From: Chryseobacterium sp. JUb7 | Lineage (GTDB): Bacteria > Bacteroidota > Bacteroidia > Flavobacteriales > Weeksellaceae | DNA length: 64,000 nucleotides | Assembly (NCBI RefSeq): GCF_024806495.1 | Contig: NZ_JANUFF010000001.1 | Location: 558,001 to 622,000 of the forward strand | Direction of reading: 5' to 3' | Shown here: positions 7,900-15,474 of the stretch, one piece after another | How positions within the stretch are numbered: the first letter of the stretch is position 1 | Layout of the letters: each line of letters starts with the position of its first letter | Position numbers and translations under genes: made by a program | The notes under the pieces: model-generated | Databases searched by the model: none | What the model saw: the letters and a program-made list of their open reading frames with translations, nothing else | What the model was told of the DNA's origin: nothing

Positions 7900-9516
7900 T
7901 TACAGTAACAAAGTTAAAGGACTTTCTAAATATGTTTTTAATGTCTGTAAGAATTGAGCACCTGTAGCACCATCTACCACTCTGTGGTCACAAGCTAATG
8001 AAAGCTTCATGATGTTTCCAACTACGATCTGACCATTTTTCACAATTGGTTTCTCGATAATTGCTCCCACTGAAAGGATTGCAGAGTTTGGCTGATTGAT
8101 AATACTTGTAAATGTTTCAATTCCGAACATCCCCAGGTTTGAGATAGAGAATGTAGAACCTTCCATTTCGTTTGCCTTAAGACCTTTATTCTTAGCTCTT
8201 GCCGCCATATCTTTTACAGCAGCAGAAATCTGAGTATAGTTCATCTGGTCAGTATTCTTAAGAACAGGAACCACCAATCCGTCAGGAATTGCAACAGCCA
8301 CTCCTACATTGATGTTTCCTCTGTGAATGATCTTATCACCTGCCCAGCTAGAATTTACCTGCGGGTGTTTTCTTAAAGCAACTGCAGTCGCTTTAATGAT
8401 CATATCATTGAAAGAAATTTTTGTATCAGGTAAAGAATTGATTTCTTTTCTGGCCTCAATTGCTTTATCCATATTGATCTCCACCATTAAGTAATAGTGA
8501 GGAGCAGAGAATTTACTTTCAGCAAGACGTTTCGCGATGATATTTCTTACCTGTGAGTTTGGAGTTTCTGTATCTTCACCCTGTACGAAGCTTAATGCAA
8601 CCTGAGCAGCAGCAGGACTTGCCGTTGATGCAGAAGCAGCAGATTTCGCAGATGGCTGATAGTTTTGAATATCCTTTTTAACGATTCTTCCGTTTTCACC
8701 AGAACCCTGAACACTATGAATATCAACACCTTTTTCCTGCGCTATTTTCTTCGCTAAAGGAGAAATTGCAACTCTTTCATTGTTGCTGGTTGCAGGTTTT
8801 TGGTTATCAGTTGTTTGTTTCGGAGCTTCAGCTTTTTGTTCAGCTGGCTTTTGTGTTGTTTCAGCAGCAGCTTTAGGAGCACCAACTCCTGAAACATCCG
8901 TTCCTTCAGGTCCGATGATCGCCAATACGGAATCAACCGGAGCAGCACCACCTTCTTCAACACCTTGCTTTAATAAAACCCCATTGAATTCGGATTCAAA
9001 ATCCTGAACTGCCTTATCTGTTTCGATCTCAGCAAGAAGATCACCTTCTTTTACTGTATCACCAACATTTTTGTGCCACTTCGCTACTTTTCCTTCTGTC
9101 ATTGTATCAGAAAGTCTTGGCATTGTGATCACTTCTACTCCTGCAGGCACTTCCGCAGAAGCCTGCTCTACGCTTGTAGAATTATTTTCTGTTTTAGATT
9201 CTTCTTCAGATTTTTTTTCTTCAGAACCACCCGCAGCCGGAGCAGCAGCTCCACCCGTCAATCCTGAAATATCTTCTCCTTCATTACCGATAATTGCCAA
9301 AACGGAATCTACAGCAGCAGCAGCACCTTCTTCTACACCTACGTATAAAAGAGTTCCCTCCATCTCAGATTCGAAATCCTGAACAGCTTTATCTGTTTCA
9401 ATTTCAGCTAAAATATCTCCTTCTTTTACTTTATCGCCTACTTTTTTATGCCATTTTGCCACCTTACCTTCCGTCATTGTATCGGAAAGACGTGGCATTG
9501 TAATAACTTCTGCCAT
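7900..9516 (-). CDS. pdhC: Pyruvate dehydrogenase E2, dihydrolipoyl acetyltransferase
   Basis: Core subunit of the pyruvate dehydrogenase complex; moves the acetyl group from E1 to CoA. The 538 residues hold two lipoyl domains with modified lysines in E-T-D-K-A-V (Lys43 and Lys168), each followed by an Ala/Pro/Glu-rich linker. Next come the peripheral-subunit-binding domain (about 249-284) and the trimer-forming catalytic domain from about residue 305, with active-site D-H-R-V-V-D-G at 510-516. The two lipoyl segments are near-identical internal duplications. It is transcribed after pdhA with a 95-base gap. E1-beta and E3 are not in the window. Confidence 0.95.
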   Translation of the reverse strand: MAEVITMPRLSDTMTEGKVAKWHKKVGDKVKEGDILAEIETDKAVQDFESEMEGTLLYVGVEEGAAAAVDSVLAIIGNEGEDISGLTGGAAAPAAGGSEEKKSEEESKTENNSTSVEQASAEVPAGVEVITMPRLSDTMTEGKVAKWHKNVGDTVKEGDLLAEIETDKAVQDFESEFNGVLLKQGVEEGGAAPVDSVLAIIGPEGTDVSGVGAPKAAAETTQKPAEQKAEAPKQTTDNQKPATSNNERVAISPLAKKIAQEKGVDIHSVQGSGENGRIVKKDIQNYQPSAKSAASASTASPAAAQVALSFVQGEDTETPNSQVRNIIAKRLAESKFSAPHYYLMVEINMDKAIEARKEINSLPDTKISFNDMIIKATAVALRKHPQVNSSWAGDKIIHRGNINVGVAVAIPDGLVVPVLKNTDQMNYTQISAAVKDMAARAKNKGLKANEMEGSTFSISNLGMFGIETFTSIINQPNSAILSVGAIIEKPIVKNGQIVVGNIMKLSLACDHRVVDGATGAQFLQTLKTYLESPLTLLL

Positions 9517-9611
9517 AATTTAATTTTTAATTTGTTAATGTGATGAAGTGATGATAATAAAAGTGAAAGTTAAAAAATAACACACCATATCATCCTATCA
9601 GCAAATTATTA

Positions 9612-10613
9612 TTAGTTTTCTAATTTATCTAAGAATGGATAATTTTCCTGAGCATAAACGTACTCATATACTTTCTCTGGATCCGGATACGGAGAGTTTT
9701 CCATGAATTCGATACATTCTTCAACAAAGTCTCTTGATTTGTTATCCGTAGCTTCCAATTCCTCTTCAGTAGCCCAGTTGTTTGATAAAATTCTGTGTTT
9801 GATCAATTCAATAGGGTCATCGTTTTTGTGAAGAGCAACTTCTTCTTTAGATCTGTAAGGCTCAGCATCAGACATAGAGTGACCTCTGTAACGGTATGTT
9901 CTGGCCTCGATGAAAGTTGGTCCGTCTCCTCTTCTTGCTCTTTCGATAGCTTCGTAAGCAGCTTCAGCTACTTTTTCAGGATCCATCGCATCTACAGCAA
10001 GACAAGGCATTTCGTATCCTAATCCCAGTTTGTAGATATCTTCGTGATTAGCTGTTCTTTTAACAGAAGTACCCATTGCATACTGGTTGTTTTCAACAAC
10101 AAAAATTACTGGTAACTTCCAGTTCATCGCCATGTTAAACGTTTCATGTAATGAACCCTGTCTAGCCGCTCCATCTCCGAAGAAGCAGATATTTACAGCT
10201 TTTCTGTCAAAGAACTTATCTGCGAAAGCGATACCGGCTCCTAAAGGAATTTGTCCTCCTACGATACCGTGACCTCCGTAAAATCTATGTTCTTTGCTGA
10301 AAATGTGCATAGATCCACCCATACCTCCTGACGTTCCTGTAGCTTTACCACAAAGTTCCGCCATGATTCTCTTAGGATCTACTCCCATCGCCATTGGATG
10401 GATGTGGCATCTGTAAGCAGTGATCATACTATCTTTAGTTAAATCCATTGCATGCGTGAAACCAGCAGGGATCGCCTCCTGACCATTGTACAAATGTAAA
10501 AAACCTCTGATTTTTTGTTTTAAATAAAGAGAACGGCACTTGTCTTCAAACCTTCTCCACATTGTCATATCTTCATACCACTTCAGGTATACCTCTTTAG
10601 AAAATTCTTTCAT
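9612..10613 (-). CDS. pdhA: Pyruvate dehydrogenase E1 component, alpha subunit
   Basis: Thiamine-diphosphate-binding subunit that decarboxylates pyruvate. The 333-residue protein has the ThDP motif starting G-D-G at 146-148 and ending N-N at 175-176, and the conserved loop Y-R-Y-R-G-H-S-M-S-D near 243. It precedes the E2 gene on the same strand. This is the heterotetrameric E1 type, so a beta subunit must be encoded elsewhere. A -7 box at 10651-10658 gives a leader of about 30 bases. Confidence 0.95.
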   Translation of the reverse strand: MKEFSKEVYLKWYEDMTMWRRFEDKCRSLYLKQKIRGFLHLYNGQEAIPAGFTHAMDLTKDSMITAYRCHIHPMAMGVDPKRIMAELCGKATGTSGGMGGSMHIFSKEHRFYGGHGIVGGQIPLGAGIAFADKFFDRKAVNICFFGDGAARQGSLHETFNMAMNWKLPVIFVVENNQYAMGTSVKRTANHEDIYKLGLGYEMPCLAVDAMDPEKVAEAAYEAIERARRGDGPTFIEARTYRYRGHSMSDAEPYRSKEEVALHKNDDPIELIKHRILSNNWATEEELEATDNKSRDFVEECIEFMENSPYPDPEKVYEYVYAQENYPFLDKLEN

Positions 10614-10650
10614 GTGTTAGCCTTTGCTTATTTATTATGAAATAGTTGAG

Positions 10651-10658
10651 CAAAATTA
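10651..10658 (-). promoter_or_regulatory. -7 promoter box for pdhA-pdhC
   Basis: Reads TAATTTTG on the minus strand, 37 bases before the pdhA start. Confidence 0.5.
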
Positions 10659-10739
10659 TAAAAAAAACTTTGTTTTTATTGTATATAGACCAATTGTTTT
10701 TTTAGTTATAATATTATATTTACATGATCAAACTTAATT

Positions 10740-11342
10740 ATGGAAGAAAAACAGCCTTCATTATTACATAAAATTTCAAAAATAATATCCGATTTTTTCA
10801 ATCCTTTGGTTTCTTTGTTTATATTTTTCGTTTATATGAGCTCAAGAAATTATTCCTTACATGACTCAATTACCTACTTTCTTCCCGTTCTATTAATGAT
10901 TATAATTCCTGTGGTTGCGTGGCTGGTATGGAATGTAAAAACAGGAAGATATACCAATATGGATGTTTCCAATCGGGTACAGAGAAAGACTTTATATGTT
11001 TTTATTGCAGTTTGTGTCATCGCTTATATTGTGTATAATTATTTTAAAAACGGATATATTGATTTTGTCATGCTTTTTATTTTGATCCTGCTTTTTGCCA
11101 TGCAGATCAGTAATTATTTTATCAAAAGCTCGATGCATACTTCGTTCAATATATTTGTAGCGGCCTTATTTTTTGCTCTTAATATAAAAATAGGAATCAT
11201 CTGGCTGGGAATTGCCATACTGGTAGGAATCACCCGGATAATTTTGAAAAGACATACTGTAAAGGAAGTCCTGATGGGCGCCGGAATTGCTTTTATGGTA
11301 TCTTTTCTTTACCTTTATTGCAACATACAATTTCAACATTAA
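10740..11342 (+). CDS. PAP2-like integral membrane protein
   Basis: A 200-residue, highly hydrophobic protein with about six membrane segments. Two PAP2 phosphatase motifs are recognisable in weakened form: S-S-M-H-T near residue 131 (for P-S-G-H) and T-R-I-I-L-K-R-H-T-V-K-E near 166 (for S-R-x5-H-x3-D). The first motif (K-x6-R-P) is not clearly present, so lipid phosphatase activity is uncertain. It ends 9 bases before the BlaI-type regulator and is probably cotranscribed with it. Confidence 0.65.
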   Translation: MEEKQPSLLHKISKIISDFFNPLVSLFIFFVYMSSRNYSLHDSITYFLPVLLMIIIPVVAWLVWNVKTGRYTNMDVSNRVQRKTLYVFIAVCVIAYIVYNYFKNGYIDFVMLFILILLFAMQISNYFIKSSMHTSFNIFVAALFFALNIKIGIIWLGIAILVGITRIILKRHTVKEVLMGAGIAFMVSFLYLYCNIQFQH

Positions 11343-11351
11343 GAACATTCT

Positions 11352-11825
11352 ATGAAAATAAATCATCTTACCTCTGCCGAAGAAAATTTAATGAAGCTAT
11401 TATGGAAGCTGGAATCGTTTTATTTAAAGGACATTATGGAGCATCATCCGGAACCTAAACCTCACCAGAATACAGTCTCCACGTACTTGAAAATATTAGT
11501 TGAAAAAGGATATTTATCAACCGCAAAGGAAGGAAGAATTTTTAAATACAATGTTACCGTTCCTCATGAAGAGTACAGAAAATTTTTATTAAAAGAACTT
11601 TCTCTTAATTTTTTCAATAATTCCGGAAAAGAAATATTAGAGTTATTACTGAATGAAAAATTAATTTCCCAAGAAGATTTAAAAGGATATTTTGATTTGA
11701 AAATTGAAATAAAACCGACCAGAATAAAAGAGCCTAAACTTGAGTTAGCTAATGAAATTTTAAATCCTAAAAAGGATAAAAAGGGGAAAGAAAAAAAGAA
11801 AAAGAAGAAAAAAGATATAAAGTAA
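11352..11825 (+). CDS. BlaI/MecI/CopY family transcriptional repressor
   Basis: Winged-helix DNA-binding protein of 157 residues. The first 75 residues carry the family pattern L-T-x-A-E-E-x-L-M-K-x-L-W and the recognition region T-V-S-T-Y-L-K-I-L-V-E-K-G-Y-L. The C-terminal region from about 105 is less conserved and ends in a strongly basic lysine tail. Family members are usually inactivated by a BlaR/MecR-type sensor protease, but none is adjacent. The nearest candidate target is its own two-gene unit with the PAP2-like gene, or a gene elsewhere. Confidence 0.85.
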   Translation: MKINHLTSAEENLMKLLWKLESFYLKDIMEHHPEPKPHQNTVSTYLKILVEKGYLSTAKEGRIFKYNVTVPHEEYRKFLLKELSLNFFNNSGKEILELLLNEKLISQEDLKGYFDLKIEIKPTRIKEPKLELANEILNPKKDKKGKEKKKKKKKDIK

Positions 11826-11830
11826 TCATA

Positions 11831-11858
11831 AAAAAAGCGGCTTTTAAGCCGCTTTTCT
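11831..11858. terminator. Convergent bidirectional terminator
   Basis: AAAAGCGGCTT (11833-11843) pairs with AAGCCGCTTTT (11846-11856), with A-rich and T-rich flanks. It serves both the blaI-type gene and the T9SS adhesin gene. Confidence 0.85.
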
Positions 11859-11879
11859 ATTTGTATATGAACAGAAATA

Positions 11880-13436
11880 TTATTCTTTAACAATTTTGAA
11901 TGACTGATCTGATCCTTCAGATTTTACTCTTAAAAGATAAACACCGTTTTTCAGTTCAGAAACATTAATCTGTTTTGAATCTTTGTTTACTGTTTTTATC
12001 AGCTGTCCTGTTAATGAGAATATTTCAATACTATTCACTTTTTTATCGGTAGTAATATTTACAATATCTCTTGCAGGGTTTGGATATACTTTTACATCAT
12101 TATTATTTTTCACAAGATCATTTACACCCAATACCACAGACGCATCCACTACAGATACATTGTCTACATCAATACCTCTTGCCCAGTTGGATGTACCTTC
12201 AAAAGCAATCATATAGTTAGCAGATTTATTAGGTAAAGGAATGCTTACATCAAGCCAGGCTGCATTTTCTGTCGTATAAGAACTTCCTATCTGTGTCCAT
12301 GCATCACCAGGATTGGCTTTGTAGAAAATTCTCAATTCATCAATATCACCAAACCAGTTTACGTTTGCCAAGCTAAATCTCAACTCAGGCGTAGCAAGTC
12401 CGGAAATATTTAATGGCGGCATTAGTAATTTAGCTTTATTCCCAGCTGTTGCGGTTCTGAATTCTGCCATTCTAGGAGCAGATTTAGGAGTAATACTACT
12501 GTTTCCGTTCGCTGTAACATATGCCCAGATAGCTGTTCCGCCTCCTGCTACAGCTTCATTTGCCCAACAAGAAGGTATTGTAGCGTTATCAAAGTTTTGA
12601 GTGTACGGGAAGGTAGCTATTGCAGCACAAGTTGTTGAGAAAGACTGAACTGTCGACCACGCACTGAAGCCATTTGCAGCACAGTTGGATCTTACATAAA
12701 ACTGATAGGCTGTAGAAGCACTAAGAGGCGAAATCGTTGCGGAAGGAGTATTAGAATTAATAATGATTCCGGTGCCCTGAGTGAAGCCTGTTGCTCCATA
12801 CTCAATCTGATAAGTAGCGCCTGCAGTAGATGAAGCAGTCCAGCTTACATTAGCAGAATTGGAATTTACATTATTTACAACGATAGAAGACGGAACATCA
12901 CAAGAAGGTGCAGCTCCATTAAAAACATCATCTATGTCAAAAAAGAACATATCCGTTGTAGAAGAATAAAAACCAATGTAGATTGTTTGTCCTACATATG
13001 CTGACAGATCATAAGTGTATCTGTAGAAGCTGGCTCCACTCGCCGGAGCAACAGAAGCAGCTAACGTATTTGTGAATGCAGCAGCAGTAGGTGTAGTCGT
13101 TGATACTTTCACACTGATTGTTTCCGGATAAAGAGGATCCCTGCTTCGTGCGTAGAAAGAAAGGAAGTCGCTCACTCCCGCCGTCACCGTAATAGCCGGC
13201 GTCACCAGATAATCATCATGGGCAGTAGAGCCATATCCTATGGAAGCTGTATTTGTTCCACTGTAAGCACTGATTGTTCCGCCGGTGTAATCTACAATTG
13301 CCCAGGTATTGGTATCGCCTCCGTTAAGGGCAGTCCAACCCGCAGGAAGTGTTGTTGAGGCATCAAAATTCTGGAAAAACTGCGCATTCGCAATGATTGG
13401 AATTGCAAATAATGCTAAAAGTAATTTTTTTCTCAT
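11880..13436 (-). CDS. T9SS-secreted adhesin-like protein
   Basis: Predicted extracellular protein of 518 residues: signal peptide to about residue 18, a choice-of-anchor-J/cleaved-adhesin domain (about 20-175), a fibronectin type III domain (about 182-268), a second anchor-J-like domain (about 275-430) and a type A T9SS sorting domain from about residue 447 (V-K-V-Y-P-N-P-A onward, ending K-I-V-K-E). Such proteins go through the outer membrane by the T9SS and are attached or released at the surface. No catalytic residues are evident; glycan or protein binding is likely. The upstream region has an 8-bp inverted repeat GTTAACTT/AAGTTAAC at 13459-13487. Confidence 0.88.
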   Translation of the reverse strand: MRKKLLLALFAIPIIANAQFFQNFDASTTLPAGWTALNGGDTNTWAIVDYTGGTISAYSGTNTASIGYGSTAHDDYLVTPAITVTAGVSDFLSFYARSRDPLYPETISVKVSTTTPTAAAFTNTLAASVAPASGASFYRYTYDLSAYVGQTIYIGFYSSTTDMFFFDIDDVFNGAAPSCDVPSSIVVNNVNSNSANVSWTASSTAGATYQIEYGATGFTQGTGIIINSNTPSATISPLSASTAYQFYVRSNCAANGFSAWSTVQSFSTTCAAIATFPYTQNFDNATIPSCWANEAVAGGGTAIWAYVTANGNSSITPKSAPRMAEFRTATAGNKAKLLMPPLNISGLATPELRFSLANVNWFGDIDELRIFYKANPGDAWTQIGSSYTTENAAWLDVSIPLPNKSANYMIAFEGTSNWARGIDVDNVSVVDASVVLGVNDLVKNNNDVKVYPNPARDIVNITTDKKVNSIEIFSLTGQLIKTVNKDSKQINVSELKNGVYLLRVKSEGSDQSFKIVKE

Positions 13437-13581
13437 AATATTAGTTCTTAAATTTTACGTTAACTTACGAATTTTCTGCAAGTTAACCAAAAAAAAAGCG
13501 CTAATATTGGCAGGAAAGATATTATGTTAAGCTCTATATATAATTATAATTGAACTATATAATAAGGTATATCCATAAAAA

Positions 13582-13601
13582 AAGCGGCTCAAAAGCCGCT
13601 T
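13582..13601 (-). terminator. Terminator after the RRM gene
   Basis: AAGCGGCT (13582-13589) pairs with AGCCGCTT (13594-13601); on the minus strand it is followed by a T-run. It begins 8 bases past the stop codon. Confidence 0.8.
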
Positions 13602-13608
13602 ATATTTT

Positions 13609-14001
13609 TTAATAACGATTTCCACCGCCACGGTTGTTTCCACCACCGTAACCGCCACCGCCGCTACGATTTCCACCACCGTAGCCACCGCCACCGTTTC
13701 CACCTCTGTTGTTTCCATAACCACCACCTCTGTTGTTATCGAAACTTCTTCTTGGCTTCTCTTCTCTTGGCTTAGCTTCAGATACGTTAAGAGTTTTTCC
13801 GTTGAATTCTTTCTGATTAAGCGCTTCGATAGCTTGTGCACCTTCTTCGTCACCCATTTCTACGAAACCAAAACCTCTTGAACGGCCAGTTTCTCTGTCC
13901 GTAACAATTTTAGCAGATGTTACATCGCCAAATTCAGCAAATAAATCGTGCAACTCATATTCTTTAGTTGCGTAATTGATGTTTGAAACAAAAATGTTCA
14001 T
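13609..14001 (-). CDS. RRM RNA-binding protein, glycine-rich tail
   Basis: Small cytoplasmic RNA-binding protein of 130 residues. One RNA recognition motif covers residues 1-75: RNP2-like I-F-V-S-N-I at 3-8 and RNP1 R-G-F-G-F-V-E-M near 42-49. A disordered Arg/Gly/Asn-rich tail follows (about 85-130), as in plant and cyanobacterial glycine-rich RNA chaperones often linked to cold response. The start is the ATG at 14001; an open frame continues to 14106 but that extension lies between the promoter and the RRM and is non-conserved in character. The -7 box at 14081-14088 predicts a leader of about 75 bases. Confidence 0.93.
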   Translation of the reverse strand: MNIFVSNINYATKEYELHDLFAEFGDVTSAKIVTDRETGRSRGFGFVEMGDEEGAQAIEALNQKEFNGKTLNVSEAKPREEKPRRSFDNNRGGGYGNNRGGNGGGGYGGGNRSGGGGYGGGNNRGGGNRY

Positions 14002-14080
14002 TTTAAATAAAATTAAAAAATTAATAAAAATTTGGTATATAAAAGAAAAACAACATAAATTAATGAACAAATATTGATTC

Positions 14081-14088
14081 CAAATATA
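14081..14088 (-). promoter_or_regulatory. -7 promoter box for the RRM gene
   Basis: Reads TATATTTG on the minus strand. It gives a longer AT-rich 5' leader (about 75 bases) than most genes here, as often seen for cold-responsive RNA chaperone genes. Confidence 0.5.
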
Positions 14089-14256
14089 AACTATCGCAAG
14101 ATACAATTAAAATTTTCAAATCAAAACATTTTTTTTAATATTTTATTGCATAAAATTCAATCCGGAAAAATGGCATAATAAGATCGTTTTAGTCAATGGT
14201 ATCCGAAGATGATTGAGAAAATAAATAATCCTTTTAAGATAAGTAAATCCCCTAGG

Positions 14257-14288
14257 TTTGATAAAGCCAGTTTTAAACGCTAAATTTG
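14257..14288 (+). promoter_or_regulatory. Full flavobacterial promoter for the thioesterase gene
   Basis: TTTG at 14257-14260 and TAAATTTG at 14281-14288 are separated by 20 bases: both consensus elements at accepted spacing. Because the -33 element overlaps the earliest possible initiation codon (14258), the coding start must be further downstream. Confidence 0.7.
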
Positions 14289-14308
14289 TCATGCAAAAAA
14301 ATAAACAC

Positions 14309-14704
14309 ATGAATTATCACACTAGAAAATGGGTAAAACCGGAAGATCTTAACCCCAATCATTCACTTTTTGGAGGAAGATTACTGCAATGGATTGATGA
14401 AGAAGCTGCGCTTTATGCCATTATTCAATTGGAAAATACAAAGGTTGTTACAAAATTTATTTCAGAAATCAATTTCGTAAGTTCGGCAAAACAGGGTGAT
14501 ATTGTGGAAATAGGTATTGAGGTGATAAAATTCGGATCTACATCCATTACATTGGCTTGTGAAGTCAGAAATAAAATGACTCACCAGACCATTATTACGG
14601 TTGACAGAATCGTTATGGTAAATCTTGGTGAAGATGGAAATCCTGCGGCGCACGGTAAAACTCAGGTTGAATTTGTCAAAGACCGGCTAAACAGTCAGCT
14701 ATGA
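14309..14704 (+). CDS. Acyl-CoA thioesterase, hotdog fold (YciA-like)
   Basis: Cytoplasmic hydrolase of acyl-CoA thioesters. The 131-residue reading has the hotdog pattern N-H-x-L-F-G-G-R-L-L-Q-W-I-D-E-E-A-A near residues 15-32, with the usual Asp/Glu of the helix, and a strand-rich remainder. Starts at 14258 and 14291 are also in frame; the promoter at 14257-14288 excludes the first and favours 14309, or a nearly leaderless 14291. Its TGA overlaps the ATG of the next gene (14701-14704), coupling it to the HMA-AraC regulator. Why a thioesterase precedes a copper regulator is unclear. Confidence 0.85.
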   Translation: MNYHTRKWVKPEDLNPNHSLFGGRLLQWIDEEAALYAIIQLENTKVVTKFISEINFVSSAKQGDIVEIGIEVIKFGSTSITLACEVRNKMTHQTIITVDRIVMVNLGEDGNPAAHGKTQVEFVKDRLNSQL

Positions 14705-15261
14705 AAATTTTCATAAAGAATATGGTTTGTGGCAGATGTATTTCTGCTGTTTCTGCTATTTTCGGTGAAAATAACATTCAGGTTAAATCCATTAATTTAG
14801 GCGAAGTAGAAACGGAAACGGATATTTCCGAAGAAGACCTTGATTCTATTGAAGAAATTCTGATAAAAACAGGATTTGAAAGAATAAAAGATTCTTCACA
14901 TCAACTTATAGAGAAAATTAAAAATTTAATTATTGTAAAAATCAGCGAACTGGATATTGCTGAAAATTTTCTTTTATCCGAATTTTTAAGTTCGGCATTT
15001 CATAAAGACTACAGCTCGCTTTCCAAAACGTTTTCACAAAACGAAAATATTACACTGGAACAGTTCTTTATTCTTCAAAAAATAGAAAAGGTAAAAGAAC
15101 TGCTTTTATATAATGAATTTACCCTGACGGAAATTGCAGGAAAATTGGGCTATAAAAGCGTGCAGCATTTATCATCACAATTTCGAAACAGCACAGGCTT
15201 CACTCCTACCGAATTCAAAAAACTGAAAGTTCACAACCGTAAACCTTTAGATTCTTTTTAA
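14701..15261 (+). CDS. HMA-AraC fusion, putative copper-responsive regulator
   Basis: Protein of 186 residues joining two modules. Residues 1-65 look like a heavy-metal-associated (HMA) fold: beta strand, then M-V-C-G-R-C with Cys10 and Cys13 where metal chaperones carry G-M-x-C-x-x-C. Residues about 105-175 form an AraC-type DNA-binding domain (K-V-K-E-L-L-L-Y-N-E-F-T-L-T-E-I-A followed by L-G-Y and the F-R-N-S-T-G-F-T-P end). The gene lies 213 bases upstream of a copper P-type ATPase on the same strand. The likely role is metal sensing through the HMA cysteines and control of that pump, inferred from architecture and position. Confidence 0.8.
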   Translation: MKIFIKNMVCGRCISAVSAIFGENNIQVKSINLGEVETETDISEEDLDSIEEILIKTGFERIKDSSHQLIEKIKNLIIVKISELDIAENFLLSEFLSSAFHKDYSSLSKTFSQNENITLEQFFILQKIEKVKELLLYNEFTLTEIAGKLGYKSVQHLSSQFRNSTGFTPTEFKKLKVHNRKPLDSF

Positions 15262-15274
15262 AATAAAACTCCTG

Positions 15275-15327
15275 CAGATTTTACAGCTTCTTGAATGTTT
15301 ATTTCTCATGATAATCTGTAAAATCTG
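15275..15327. repeat. Inverted repeat upstream of copA
   Basis: CAGATTTTACAG (15275-15286) is perfectly inverted at 15316-15327 (CTGTAAAATCTG), with a 29-base loop. It follows the regulator stop by 13 bases, so it may be a transcript-end hairpin, though it lacks an adjacent T-run, or a dispersed repeat. Confidence 0.55.
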
Positions 15328-15432
15328 TGCGAGAAAAGTTTCCACTCTCTCAGTCTCTAAATCCCTACGGATTCCCACTCTTAAGGTCAAACAGAATTCT
15401 ATAAACATTATCCTTAAATTTATAACAGCCTT

Positions 15433-15446
15433 CAAATTGAAATTTG
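15433..15446. promoter_or_regulatory. Possible operator before copA
   Basis: CAAATT-GA-AATTTG is a dyad with 6-bp arms, 29 bases before the copA ATG, with a further AAATTTG just after it. A candidate site for the HMA-AraC regulator; AT-rich dyads arise easily by chance in this genome. Confidence 0.3.
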
Positions 15447-15474
15447 GAAATTTGTAGTATAAATTAAAAGGATC

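Noticed and set aside
9071..9382. Plus-strand frame antisense to the E2 lipoyl region
   Set aside because: Shadow of the Ala/Glu-rich linkers in pdhC; no family features.
13527..13853. Minus-strand frame over the RRM gene's glycine-rich tail
   Set aside because: Val/Thr/Glu repeats are the out-of-frame reading of GGN-rich codons; the RRM frame is the real gene.
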